A DNA stretch of 64,000 bases from Alkalitalea saponilacus (GCF_900168165.1 NZ_FUYV01000009.1:62001-126000); one strand, 5' to 3'. Positions 17,407 through 26,538 are shown, counted from the stretch's first letter. Numbers and translations are program-made. Notes: a model not told the origin generated them from the sequence alone.

Positions 17407-17648
17407 TGCCTTGTATTTTCTTTTTTAAAAGAGCCTGGCACTTCCTGTTCTAAACACGAATTTCATTCAACTTCTATTCAATCAATAAAAAAATAACATT
17501 TTTTATACGTGTATGGGGAGGCTCGTTTGTCATATGAGTGATTAACCATTAATGGACGTTATCCGTCTATGAGCCAATATCATTTTGTTAGATCACGCCT
17601 TAATCATTATAAAAATCAAATAATTGTAACCATTAAAACCCAAGAGAG

Positions 17649-17834
17649 ATGGAATTTTTGTTGCAACTAATAGCAGACATGTTTGGAACGGTTCAAGCCG
17701 AAGAGACAGCTAAAACAATGCAAACAGCAGAGCCTGAAGCAACGGTATCCAAAGCAGCCAATGCTGTGGAGAAATCATTGCAGGAACCTGTGCCCGAAAC
17801 ACCAAATTTATTCAATGTCATTCAGTTTCGTTAA
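17649..17834 (+). CDS. Small acidic protein of unknown function
   Basis: The 61-residue frame has a purine-rich site (AAGAGAG) directly before the ATG. It starts with a short hydrophobic helix (FLLQLIADMF) followed by an Ala/Glu/Pro-rich, low-complexity acidic stretch. No family was recognised. It sits alone between the sigma and anti-sigma genes, where an extra gene is not usual. It may be a small accessory of the signalling set, or a chance frame. Confidence 0.5.
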   Translation: MEFLLQLIADMFGTVQAEETAKTMQTAEPEATVSKAANAVEKSLQEPVPETPNLFNVIQFR

Positions 17835-17886
17835 TAACCTTGGCATTAAGTAATACCTAAACCGGAACAAATTGTATTATAATCGT

Positions 17887-18843
17887 ATGACTTCTAATAT
17901 CAACAACCAGGAAGAGTTGATTGTGAGATACCTATGTGGTGATACATCACCCGAAGAGATAATCACAATTGAATCCTTGCTAGAAAATGACCGGGAATTT
18001 ATTCAGCTTTTTAATGAAACCCGGTTTGTTTGGGAGCAGGCTGCAAAACCCTGTTACAACCCCGAACAAGATTGGCAAGCCATCCGTCGGCGCATTGGTT
18101 TCACAAAAAAGAAATCGGGAGCTCTTTCATTTTTCATGAGAGTTGCCGCTGTAATTGGATTGGTGATATCAGTATCCGCAGGATTATGGGTTTATTGGAA
18201 TGTACCCGGATATGGAAGATGGGTTGTATTTGAAACGGGTGCATCGTCGGACTCGATAGTATTACCCGATCAAAGCATCGTGTTTCTTAACAGAAACTCT
18301 TCCCTTAAGTTTCTGAACTCATTTAAGCCTGACCAAAGAACCGTTGCACTGACCGGCGAAGGCTACTTTGAAATTCAACAGGACAAAGACCGTCCATTTA
18401 AAGTTGAGACCGGAATCGTTCAGGTTCATGTAACCGGTACAGCATTTCATCTGGATGCAACTCACGAAAATGGCATTATTGAACTCAATGTCACCAAAGG
18501 AGGTGTAACCATATATAGTCCAACCGGCAGTCTTGATGTAAAGCAGGGAGAAAGAGCGTTGGCCGGACAAAGATTGATTCAAAAATCGCTCATATCTGAT
18601 AATAATTTTCTGAGTTGGAAAACCGGGTTACTGGAATTTGATAATGCCACTCTTTACGAAATAGCAAAAACTCTTAAAGATCATTTCCCGGAAATTGAAG
18701 CATTCAACATAAAAGACACCACCAACATTAAAGTAACCACCCGTTTTCAGAAACAGTCGCTTCATGACATAACTGAAGAATTATCATTACATTTTCAAAA
18801 AAAGTTTGCACTTCATAACGGAGTTTTAGTAATCTCTGATTAA
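17887..18843 (+). CDS. FecR-family anti-sigma factor
   Basis: ATG at 17887 is preferred over the in-frame TTG at 17872. Residues 1-80 form the cytoplasmic anti-sigma part (EELIVRYLCGDTSPEEIITIE). One membrane helix lies at about 85-105 (AAVIGLVISVSAGLWVYW). The periplasmic FecR domain follows (GEGYFEIQQDKDRPFKVETG, then VTGTAFHLDA) with a C-terminal STN-like segment. It holds the ECF sigma factor until the TonB receptor signals through its STN domain. Confidence 0.92.
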   Translation: MTSNINNQEELIVRYLCGDTSPEEIITIESLLENDREFIQLFNETRFVWEQAAKPCYNPEQDWQAIRRRIGFTKKKSGALSFFMRVAAVIGLVISVSAGLWVYWNVPGYGRWVVFETGASSDSIVLPDQSIVFLNRNSSLKFLNSFKPDQRTVALTGEGYFEIQQDKDRPFKVETGIVQVHVTGTAFHLDATHENGIIELNVTKGGVTIYSPTGSLDVKQGERALAGQRLIQKSLISDNNFLSWKTGLLEFDNATLYEIAKTLKDHFPEIEAFNIKDTTNIKVTTRFQKQSLHDITEELSLHFQKKFALHNGVLVISD

Positions 18844-18849
18844 TTTTAT

Positions 18850-18880
18850 GGGATCATTCAATGCTTATTTAAATGATCCC
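18850..18880 (+). promoter_or_regulatory. Stem-loop that buries the TonB receptor start codon
   Basis: GGGATCATT (18850-18858) is exactly complementary to AATGATCCC (18872-18880), and the receptor ATG (18873-18875) lies inside the second arm. The loop is 13 bases. In the mRNA this 9-bp stem would hide the start codon just after the anti-sigma stop at 18843. Confidence 0.6.
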
Positions 18881-21554
18881 TTCCAGACCCTTATTAATTC
18901 AAATAATCACTCGAATCATATACGGGGTTGTTCTCTTAACCGGAACAACCTCGCAATTTTTATTGGCACAAACCGATGTTACCCCCCGTATTCAATTAGA
19001 ACCTGTCAGCGGCAGCACTCCCGAACTGATTCGGCTACTGGAAGAGAAATCGGGATGGGTCATCAGCTACAGTTCACGACTACCAATTCCTGAGCGCGGC
19101 CAGCTTTCCGGCCATGAAAAGACACTGCTTCAGCACGTCAGTCATCTGTTTAAGGACGCTCAATTCTCATATACAATTCGTTCAAACAGGCTGATTCTTA
19201 CACCTCCGCCAAAGAGAGAGATAAAACATACTATCAGCGGCTTTGTCCGTGAAGCCGGAAGCATGGAATCCTTGCCGGCAGCAAATATCTATACCTCCCC
19301 TGATTTTAAAGGAACCGTAAGTAATAACTATGGGTTTTTCAGCATCACTCTAATTCCGGGTAAGCATACCCTGAATGCATCGTACGTTGGTTACCAAACA
19401 GAATCAAAACCCCTGGAACTAAACAATGACACAGTCATCGTTTTTAATCTTCAACCCCACCTCCTGCTTGGTGAAATTGATGTGGTTGGACAACTATCCT
19501 ACGCACAGTTAAACGCGGCCAGAATGGGAAACATTCTGATTCCCATTCACGAAATAAAACAAACGCCTGCACTTTTAGGAGAAACTGATATTGTTAAGAA
19601 CATCCAGATGCTTCCCGGCATTCAGGGTGGAAGCGAAGGTTTCAGTGGCTTGTACGTGCGTGGTGGAGGACCCGATCAAAATTTAATCTTGCTGGATGAT
19701 GTTCCCATATACAACATAGGACATCTGCTTGGTTTCTTCTCGGTGTTTAACGCCGATGCCGTTAAACACGTTTCTGTACTTAAAAGTGGGTTTCCAGCTC
19801 GCTATGGAGGTAGAATATCGTCGGTAATAGACATTAGAATGCTGGAAGGAAACAACGAACGGGTTGAAGGAAACATCAACGTTGGGTTGCTATCCTCAGG
19901 CGTTTCCCTTAATGGACCGGTTCAAAAAGACCGGTCTGGGTTTGCAATCTCTTTCAGAAGAACCTATATGGATGCCATTGCCGCGTTGGCTCAGCGTGGA
20001 CAAGAAGAAACCACCAACTACTATTTTTTCGATCTAAACGCCAAATACAATCACATTATAAACGACAAAAACCGACTCTATCTCAGTGCTTATTGGGGAC
20101 GTGATAAATACATGACAACTTACAACTTTGTAGACCTTACTTTAAACAATGGTTCACCTGGTGGTGAACCGTTGAGAACCACAATAAACGACGAAAACAA
20201 TGCCGGTTGGGGGAATGTTGTAACTGCATTAAGATGGAACCACGTGTTCAATCAACGACTGTTTGGAAATCTCACTGCCACCTTTTCTGATTATCGTTTT
20301 TTCATAGGTGTAGAACGTAATCATGAAATCAACAATAATTGGGACAGTTTCGAGCAAAGATATATCAGCGGAATAAGAGATTATAGTGTTAAGGTAGATT
20401 TTGACTACTACCCGGCAAACAACCATCAGGTAAAATTTGGATTGAATGCCATCCAGCACGAATTTAACCCCGGGGTGGATGTGGTTCAACGAAGCCCGGG
20501 TACTTCCCAGCCGGTAGATACAACTTTAGGAGATGTCAGACTCACCGGAGGTGAATACCATTTTTATCTGGAAGACGAGTTTACGCTGATGCGTAAACTC
20601 AGGGTAAATGCAGGTGCAAGATATGTGCTTTTTAATGGAAACGATAAATTTTATCACTCACTTGAACCCAGAATCTCATTAAATTACGAATTGTCGCCCA
20701 TGTGGAACATGCGCACCGCGTATTCTCACATGTCACAGTTTATTCATTTGGTAAGTTCTTCCAATGTGGCGCTGCCAACAGACTTATGGTTGCCGGTTAC
20801 CGAAACCATTCCCCCCATGTATAGCAGACAGGTTTCACTGGGTACCGACTGGAAATCAGGATTTAATCAGAACTACTCCATATCGGGCGATGTTTACTAC
20901 AAACAGATGAAAAACCTCCTGCATTACAAAGAGAGCACAGGATTTTTTGATTACAGCACCGAATGGGAAGATAAGCTGACAGGAGGAGATGGGGAGTCCT
21001 ACGGCCTTGAGCTGATTCTGCGAAAAAACAACGGTGATTTCACCGGATGGTTGAGTTATACTTTGGCAAAAACCACTAACCAATTTGAAGAGATCAACAA
21101 TGGCAGATCCTTTCCCGCTAGGTTTGACCGTCGCCATGACATCAACCTGAACCTGAAATATCAGTTTAATGAACGAATTGATGGCAACCTGAATTGGCAA
21201 TTTGGTAGTGGAACCCCCATTACCCTCCCTTCAGAGAAATATTTTGCACCCGATTTTCCATTTTTGGATGAATCGCCAGGCAGCGGTTTTTCAGAAGATG
21301 CAGTTTCACTGAATCAATACAGAATGCCCCCTTTTCATAGAATGGATGTAGGTTTCAATTTCTCCAAACAGAGAGACCGAACCGAAAGAATATGGAGTCT
21401 GGGAGTGATAAATCTTTATGGACGTCAAAACCCTTTCCTCCTATATTTCGCATCCGATTCAAACTCCGAGCCGGGTTCTGCACAGCGCAACTTAAAGCAG
21501 TTGAGCCTATTCCCCTTCCCCATTCCTTATGTGAGATGGACTCTGATTTTTTAG
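18873..21554 (+). CDS. TonB-dependent outer-membrane receptor with STN and CarboxypepD_reg-like domains
   Basis: The 893-residue precursor has a signal peptide (about 1-32). An STN domain follows at about 45-115 (IQLEPVSGSTPELIRLLEEK, then GWVISYSSRL), then a carboxypeptidase-regulatory-like beta sandwich at about 125-205 (ISGFVREAGSMESLPAANIY). The plug comes at about 220-330 (MLPGIQGGSEGFSGLYVRGG, then LLDDVPIYN), then a 22-strand barrel. The STN domain lets ligand binding signal to the FecR / ECF pair encoded just upstream. The ligand is unknown and no SusD-like gene follows. Translation may be limited by the start-codon stem-loop. Confidence 0.94.
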   Translation: MIPSRPLLIQIITRIIYGVVLLTGTTSQFLLAQTDVTPRIQLEPVSGSTPELIRLLEEKSGWVISYSSRLPIPERGQLSGHEKTLLQHVSHLFKDAQFSYTIRSNRLILTPPPKREIKHTISGFVREAGSMESLPAANIYTSPDFKGTVSNNYGFFSITLIPGKHTLNASYVGYQTESKPLELNNDTVIVFNLQPHLLLGEIDVVGQLSYAQLNAARMGNILIPIHEIKQTPALLGETDIVKNIQMLPGIQGGSEGFSGLYVRGGGPDQNLILLDDVPIYNIGHLLGFFSVFNADAVKHVSVLKSGFPARYGGRISSVIDIRMLEGNNERVEGNINVGLLSSGVSLNGPVQKDRSGFAISFRRTYMDAIAALAQRGQEETTNYYFFDLNAKYNHIINDKNRLYLSAYWGRDKYMTTYNFVDLTLNNGSPGGEPLRTTINDENNAGWGNVVTALRWNHVFNQRLFGNLTATFSDYRFFIGVERNHEINNNWDSFEQRYISGIRDYSVKVDFDYYPANNHQVKFGLNAIQHEFNPGVDVVQRSPGTSQPVDTTLGDVRLTGGEYHFYLEDEFTLMRKLRVNAGARYVLFNGNDKFYHSLEPRISLNYELSPMWNMRTAYSHMSQFIHLVSSSNVALPTDLWLPVTETIPPMYSRQVSLGTDWKSGFNQNYSISGDVYYKQMKNLLHYKESTGFFDYSTEWEDKLTGGDGESYGLELILRKNNGDFTGWLSYTLAKTTNQFEEINNGRSFPARFDRRHDINLNLKYQFNERIDGNLNWQFGSGTPITLPSEKYFAPDFPFLDESPGSGFSEDAVSLNQYRMPPFHRMDVGFNFSKQRDRTERIWSLGVINLYGRQNPFLLYFASDSNSEPGSAQRNLKQLSLFPFPIPYVRWTLIF

Positions 21555-21680
21555 TTTTTCCGTTATATCTAATTTCTATTATTGTAAAAGCAACAGACCC
21601 ATAAAATTTCATACCTTATTTATAGTATTTATCTATACAGCATAAAAAGCATTGATTGTAATTACTTTGTGACACGAAAA

Positions 21681-21700
21681 TAATTTTGAACATTTGTTCA
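21681..21700 (+). promoter_or_regulatory. -7 box with overlapping palindromic operator before the peroxiredoxin gene
   Basis: TAATTTTG (21681-21688) fits the -7 box. TGAACA-TT-TGTTCA (21687-21700), a perfect 14-base palindrome, overlaps its end and the expected transcript start. A repressor bound there would block initiation. The -33 box is not well matched. Confidence 0.5.
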
Positions 21701-21747
21701 TTATTTATTAAATTTAGTAAAAACAATCAATCACAAAAAAAGAGATT

Positions 21748-22455
21748 ATGGAACAACAAGAAACCATCGCCATGCCTCGCATTGGCGACGACGCACCACA
21801 ATTTACAGCGGTAACCACTCAGGGTACCATTAATTTTCCATCCGACTATGAAGGGAAATGGGTTATTCTTTTCAGCCACCCGGCAGATTTCACCCCTGTA
21901 TGTACATCAGAATTCATGACATTCGCAAAGATGCAGGATGAATTTAAGGAACTCAACACCGAATTGGTCGGACTATCTGTTGACGGACTTTACAGCCATA
22001 TAGCATGGCTGCGCACCATAAAGGAAAAAATTGAGTACAAAGGGATGAAGGATGTAGAAGTTACTTTCCCTCTTATTGAAGACATCACCATGGAAGTCTC
22101 TAAAAAATATGGAATGATTCAACCCGGCGAAAGCAACACCAAAGCAGTACGTGCTGTTTTCTTTGTGGATCCAAAAGGAAAAATCAGAACCATCATTTAT
22201 TATCCACTTTCACTTGGACGAAACTTTGATGAGCTGAAAAGAGTTGTCATTGCTCTTCAAACAGCCGATGCTTTAGAAGTAGCAACTCCGGCAGACTGGC
22301 AACCGGGAGACGACCTGATTGTACCTCCGGCAGGTTCATGCGGAACAGCCAAAGACAGAGTGGATGGTAAAGAGAGCGGAATTAAATGTTATGACTGGTT
22401 TTTCTGCACCAAACCACTGGCAAAAGATGAAGTGTTTAAAGCCATAAAAAAATAG
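21748..22455 (+). CDS. Peroxiredoxin (Prx6 / archaeal-type)
   Basis: The 235-residue protein has the peroxidatic Cys52 in HPADFTPVCTSEF and the long C-terminal extension of the Prx6-like group. Three further cysteines lie near residues 207-226 (GSCGTAK, KCYDWFFC), as in archaeal-type members that resolve through C-terminal thiols. It reduces peroxides in the cytoplasm. It is followed after one base by the DUF134 gene and heads a four-gene redox cluster. The palindrome over its promoter suggests regulation, plausibly by an oxidative-stress regulator. Confidence 0.94.
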   Translation: MEQQETIAMPRIGDDAPQFTAVTTQGTINFPSDYEGKWVILFSHPADFTPVCTSEFMTFAKMQDEFKELNTELVGLSVDGLYSHIAWLRTIKEKIEYKGMKDVEVTFPLIEDITMEVSKKYGMIQPGESNTKAVRAVFFVDPKGKIRTIIYYPLSLGRNFDELKRVVIALQTADALEVATPADWQPGDDLIVPPAGSCGTAKDRVDGKESGIKCYDWFFCTKPLAKDEVFKAIKK

Positions 22456-22456
22456 A

Positions 22457-22858
22457 ATGGCCAGACCACCAAAAAAGCGAAAACTAAAAAACCCTCCCGT
22501 AATGGAGGGTTTTCGCCCTTTTGGGATACCATTCACCGACCTTGAACCTGAAATCCTTATGTTTGAGGAGTATGAAGCCATCAAACTGGCAGATTACGAA
22601 GGATTGAATCACATTGAGGCGGCAAAAAGCATGGGAGTTTCGCGTCCTACCTTTACACGCATTTATGAAAATGCCAGAAGAGCTATTGCCAGAGCTTTTA
22701 CAGAAGGTAAAGCGATATTTTTTGATGGTGGTAATTATTACACCCAGGATTACTGGTACAGATGTAATGAGTGTTTAAAACTCAACATAAATACCCAACA
22801 ATTACTTGAGTGTAATTATTGTAAATCAGATAATTTACGAAGAATAGATAAAAAATAA
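22457..22858 (+). CDS. DUF134 (UPF0251) helix-turn-helix protein
   Basis: The 133-residue protein begins MARPPKKRKL and carries the DUF134 core: FEEYEAIKLADYEGLNHIEA, then SMGVSRPTFTRIYENARR, a sigma-region-4-like helix-turn-helix. Members often end in a zinc site; here CNECLKL and CNYCKSD supply four cysteines. The role is probably DNA binding linked to redox or iron-sulfur genes in anaerobes, but it is not established. The start lies one base after the peroxiredoxin stop, so they are co-transcribed. Confidence 0.9.
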   Translation: MARPPKKRKLKNPPVMEGFRPFGIPFTDLEPEILMFEEYEAIKLADYEGLNHIEAAKSMGVSRPTFTRIYENARRAIARAFTEGKAIFFDGGNYYTQDYWYRCNECLKLNINTQQLLECNYCKSDNLRRIDKK

Positions 22859-22869
22859 CAGAGAAAATT

Positions 22870-23061
22870 ATGTCTGACCAGAAGTGCAAAGGGGATTGTA
22901 TATGTGTTCATTGCAACATCAAATACATTCATAAACCCGGAATCCCTTGCCGCGAAAAGGTTTGTGAAAAATGTCACAAACCATTAATGAGGGAAGGAAG
23001 TTTTCATCATCAACTGTATCTAAAAAAGCTACAGGATTCAGGAAACAACCTCAACCTTTAA
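22870..23061 (+). CDS. Small cysteine-rich, zinc-ribbon-like protein
   Basis: The 63-residue protein contains CKGDCICVHC and CREKVCEKCHKPLM, giving CxxC pairs suited to bind a zinc ion or a small cluster. No known family was recognised with confidence. It starts 11 bases after the DUF134 gene and lies in the same unit as the peroxiredoxin and metallo-hydrolase genes, suggesting a redox or metal-handling accessory role. Confidence 0.75.
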   Translation: MSDQKCKGDCICVHCNIKYIHKPGIPCREKVCEKCHKPLMREGSFHHQLYLKKLQDSGNNLNL

Positions 23062-23100
23062 GAATCTGACCAACATTTAAGAAAAGCTAAACCAAAAGAC

Positions 23101-23943
23101 ATGAGGTTCACCATTCTCATCGATAATAACCCAAATCCTAAAGAAAAGCTTCTGACAGAGCATGGTTTGAGCATCTTTATTGAATCACAAAAGACGAAAA
23201 TATTATACGATACAGGCAACTCAGATGCCTTTATAAAAAATGTTGTAAAATTAGGAATCAACATCAAAGAGATAGACTATCTTGTTCTGTCGCACGGACA
23301 TCGTGACCACACCGGTGGCTTGGGAGCGTTTCTGGAAATCAATAAAAAAGCGGTTGTATTTCTTTCCGAAAGAATTAAAAATCAATCATTCTACTCAACC
23401 AAATTGAGCGATCCAAAGGACATTTCTACCGATCATTCACTCTTCAATAAATATAAAAACAGATTCGAATTCATTAGTCAAAATGGGTTAATCAATGATA
23501 ACATCGCGTTGATTGCCAGCTTTAACCAAATTTATCCTGTCCCAAAAGGGAACCGGCATCTGTTAACAGAGATCAACAACAATTTAATTCCTGACAATTT
23601 CAGCCATGAAATTGCTCTGACGCTAAAACAAGGCGATAAAATTGTGGTATTTTCGGCCTGCACACACAATGGGTTGCTAAATACGCTAAATGCAGCCTCA
23701 AGCTATTGGAAAAACAAATCCATTATACTTTTTGCCGGTGGGACTCACCTCCTCGACAGCAACTCCGCTATATATGAAAATAAAGAGGAAATTTCAACCA
23801 TAGCCAACACCTTTAGGTCAGAGTACCCGGATGCCATGCTGATAACCGGTCATTGTACGGGAAAACGTGCAATGGATCAATTTGAAGAGAAACTGGGAGG
23901 AAAGTTTGACAGATTCTTTAGCGGATATAGTAAATCACTATAA
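23101..23943 (+). CDS. Metallo-beta-lactamase-fold hydrolase (COG1237-like)
   Basis: The 280-residue protein shows the metal-site motif HGHRDHTGG at about residue 61, later ligands at SACTHNG (about 182) and TGHCTGKRAM (about 243), and the starting strand FTILIDNNP. The overall pattern fits the COG1237 group of single-domain metal hydrolases, often found near DUF134 and iron-sulfur genes in anaerobes. The substrate is unknown. It is the last gene of the cluster and is followed directly by a terminator. Confidence 0.88.
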   Translation: MRFTILIDNNPNPKEKLLTEHGLSIFIESQKTKILYDTGNSDAFIKNVVKLGINIKEIDYLVLSHGHRDHTGGLGAFLEINKKAVVFLSERIKNQSFYSTKLSDPKDISTDHSLFNKYKNRFEFISQNGLINDNIALIASFNQIYPVPKGNRHLLTEINNNLIPDNFSHEIALTLKQGDKIVVFSACTHNGLLNTLNAASSYWKNKSIILFAGGTHLLDSNSAIYENKEEISTIANTFRSEYPDAMLITGHCTGKRAMDQFEEKLGGKFDRFFSGYSKSL

Positions 23944-23972
23944 AAACAGCGACTCTCAGGTCGCTGTTTAAT
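23944..23972 (+). terminator. Terminator of the peroxiredoxin cluster
   Basis: AAACAGCGA pairs perfectly with TCGCTGTTT across an 8-base loop, directly after the metallo-hydrolase stop, followed by TAATT. It lies between convergent units and may also serve the minus strand. Confidence 0.8.
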
Positions 23973-23984
23973 TAAGTCATTATT

Positions 23985-24536
23985 CTAAACTGTTGCTATC
24001 TCCTGCACTATTTCAGTACCACGCTTGATGGCGGCCTCATTTAGCGGTAAAAGATGATGATGACGATCTGGTAGAGATTTCTTAAGTCCGTTCATGACAT
24101 TCTCCATCGTAACCACCGGATTGATTTTCAAATATCCTCCTAACACTATCATGTTAAAAGTTTTTGCACTTTGCATTTTAGACGCCTCCTCTGCTGCATC
24201 AACCCTGTAGATATTGATGTCATCTCGCTCGGGATGTCGTGTGATTCCATTTCCATCGTATACCAATAAACCACCCGGTTTAACCGTCTGCTCAAACTTA
24301 TCCATTGACTGTTGGTTAAGAATAATGGCGGTGTCATACTTGCGTAAAATTGGGGAACTGATTCGGCTATCGCTCAGGATTACCGTAACATTGGCTGTAC
24401 CGCCCCGCATTTCGGGTCCATAAGATGGCATCCATGAAACTTCCATACCTTGCATAACGCCGGAATATGCCAGGATTTTACCCATTGACAGGACACCCTG
24501 ACCACCAAAACCGGCTATAATTATTTCTTCATTCAT
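23985..24536 (-). CDS. 2-oxoacid:ferredoxin oxidoreductase, gamma subunit
   Basis: The 183-residue protein starts EEIIIAGFGGQGVLSMGKIL, the hallmark of the gamma subunit, and has the typical WMPSYGPEMRGGTANV segment. With the alpha, beta and ferredoxin-like subunits encoded just upstream it forms a four-subunit enzyme that decarboxylates a 2-oxoacid to acyl-CoA while reducing ferredoxin. The 71-base gap from the beta gene is the largest in the core operon. Confidence 0.93.
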   Translation of the reverse strand: MNEEIIIAGFGGQGVLSMGKILAYSGVMQGMEVSWMPSYGPEMRGGTANVTVILSDSRISSPILRKYDTAIILNQQSMDKFEQTVKPGGLLVYDGNGITRHPERDDINIYRVDAAEEASKMQSAKTFNMIVLGGYLKINPVVTMENVMNGLKKSLPDRHHHLLPLNEAAIKRGTEIVQEIATV

Positions 24537-24607
24537 GATCTCGTGATTTTAATAAACCCAAGGCAAAATCTCTACTCTTTTAAAAAGAATGTGAACTTTT
24601 CACTTGA

Positions 24608-25375
24608 TTATACATCTTTTATATCGCCCAACGGATAAATTGGAAACATATTGGCCTCCATCCATTTATTGGATTGAACGGGATTCATTTTCCATCCGGA
24701 GCTACAGGTGGCCACCACCTCAATAAACGATGTTCCCTTTTTATCTTTTTGATTTTCAAAAGCTTTTCGCAAAGCTTTTTTAAGTTTTCGAACTGCCGGA
24801 GCTGTATGCGCTGCCTGGCGGGTTACATAACATGTTCCCGGTAAGGTAGCCACAATGCTGGTCATATTAAGTGGATTTCCATCGTGCTCCACATCCCGTC
24901 CAAAAGGACAGGTTGATGCTTTCATTCCTTCAAGGGTTGTAGGAGCCATTTGCCCTCCGGTCATCCCGTAAATTCCGTTATTTATAAAAACCATCAGCAT
25001 ATTTTCACCCCTGTTACAGGCATGAATGGTCTCTGCTGTACCTATGGCAGCCAAGTCGCCATCGCCCTGGTAGGTAAAAACGTACTTTTCAGGCCGCAAA
25101 CGTTTAATGCCGGTACCTACGGCAGGTGCACGACCATGCGCAGCTTCATGCCAGTCGATTTCTATATAATTATAAAGAAGAACAGAACAACCAACCGGAG
25201 TAACACCAATGGTATCTTCCTGAATGTTTAATTCATCAATTACTTCGGCAATTAGTTTATTTACTACCCCGTGAGTACAGCCGGGACAGTAATGTAACAT
25301 CCTTTCGGTGAGGAGCTTGGTTTTTGCGTAAACCAAATTTTCCGGTTTAATAATATCTTTAACTTCCAACGCCAT
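24608..25375 (-). CDS. 2-oxoacid:ferredoxin oxidoreductase, beta subunit (TPP-binding)
   Basis: The ATG at 25375, two bases after the alpha stop, is preferred over the upstream TTG. The CPGCTHG cluster-like motif is at about residue 31. The thiamine-diphosphate/Mg motif runs GDGDLAAIG through NNGIYGMTGGQ (about 95-135). The subunit carries the TPP site and binds the oxoacid with alpha. Sequence alone does not fix the substrate (2-oxoglutarate or branched/aromatic 2-oxoacids). Confidence 0.93.
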   Translation of the reverse strand: MALEVKDIIKPENLVYAKTKLLTERMLHYCPGCTHGVVNKLIAEVIDELNIQEDTIGVTPVGCSVLLYNYIEIDWHEAAHGRAPAVGTGIKRLRPEKYVFTYQGDGDLAAIGTAETIHACNRGENMLMVFINNGIYGMTGGQMAPTTLEGMKASTCPFGRDVEHDGNPLNMTSIVATLPGTCYVTRQAAHTAPAVRKLKKALRKAFENQKDKKGTSFIEVVATCSSGWKMNPVQSNKWMEANMFPIYPLGDIKDV

Positions 25376-25377
25376 AA

Positions 25378-26460
25378 TCAACCTTTTAAAAAGTTTTTTT
25401 CCAAAGCTTCAACCACCTCTTCGGGTGAATGAATAACACCGCCCATACGGCCAAAATGCTCCACCGGCACTTTACCGTTAACAGCCAGACGTACATCACG
25501 CACCAACTGTCCGGCACTCAACTCCACGGCCAGCATTCCTTTAACCTGACCTGCAAGTTTTTCCAGTTCAACTCCCGGAAACGGGAACAGTGTGATGGGA
25601 CGTAACAGGCCTGCTTTGATGCCCTTTTCCCTCAATAACTGTACAGATTTCTGACATATGCGAGCACTAGATCCATAGGCCACCAATAAGTACTCTGCAT
25701 CTTCGCACTGAAACTGCTCAAAACGAACATCCTCCTTGTGCATCTGCTTATATTTTGCCTGAACTTTGTTATTAAACCGTTCAAAAGCATATGGATCAAG
25801 CTCTACAGATGTTATGATATTTCTTTCGCGAGATGAGGGTTTACCTGTGGTTGCCCAAGGATATTTTTCAGCGATTTCCTCGTTGGACATGCGTGTTTTT
25901 TGAGGCTTTAGCTCAACTTTCTCCATCATTTGACCTATCATTCCATCAGAGAGAATCATGGCCGGGTTGCGGTATTTAAAAGCCAGTTCGAAAGCCAATT
26001 CCACAAAATCGGCCATCTCCTGTACAGACGAAGGAGCAAGCACTATCAAATTGTAATCTCCGTGTCCGCCACCATTAACCGCCTGAGCATAATCAGACTG
26101 AGCAGGCTGAATGGTTCCCAAACCTGGTCCGCCACGAACCACATTTACGACAACGCAAGGTAATTCGGCGCCTGCCAGATAAGACAACCCCTCCTGCATT
26201 AAGCTGATTCCGGGACTGGATGAAGATGTCATTACTTTTTTTCCGCATCCTGCTCCACCATACATCATATTGATGGACGCAATTTCACTCTCAGCCTGTA
26301 AAACCACCATTCCGGTTGATTCCCAGGGACGAAGATCCATTAAAGTCTCCATTACTTCAGACTGAGGCGTTATGGGATAGCCAAAATATCCGTCTACTCC
26401 ATATCGTATGGCAGCTTCGGCGATGGCCTCATTTCCCTTCATTAACCTTAATTCGCTCAT
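25378..26460 (-). CDS. 2-oxoacid:ferredoxin oxidoreductase, alpha subunit (VorB/KorA-like)
   Basis: The 360-residue protein shows GNEAIAEAAIRYGVDGYFGYPITPQSE split as GNEAIAEAA and FGYPITPQSE at the N-terminus, SSSSPGISLMQEGLSYL at about 80, and the transketolase-C-like domain with RPITLFPFPG at about 290. This is the VorB/KorA-type alpha subunit. Together with the nearby aminotransferase, PaaK and ADP-forming synthetase, a role in breaking down branched-chain or aromatic 2-oxoacids fits better than a pure TCA role, but this is inference. Confidence 0.93.
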   Translation of the reverse strand: MSELRLMKGNEAIAEAAIRYGVDGYFGYPITPQSEVMETLMDLRPWESTGMVVLQAESEIASINMMYGGAGCGKKVMTSSSSPGISLMQEGLSYLAGAELPCVVVNVVRGGPGLGTIQPAQSDYAQAVNGGGHGDYNLIVLAPSSVQEMADFVELAFELAFKYRNPAMILSDGMIGQMMEKVELKPQKTRMSNEEIAEKYPWATTGKPSSRERNIITSVELDPYAFERFNNKVQAKYKQMHKEDVRFEQFQCEDAEYLLVAYGSSARICQKSVQLLREKGIKAGLLRPITLFPFPGVELEKLAGQVKGMLAVELSAGQLVRDVRLAVNGKVPVEHFGRMGGVIHSPEEVVEALEKNFLKG

Positions 26461-26538
26461 TGTTATGAATTCGTTACCTGATTTATTTTGTTGGCATAAA
26501 CCAACAGAAAGAGAGATTTAGTTGCAATGATTCAACTG

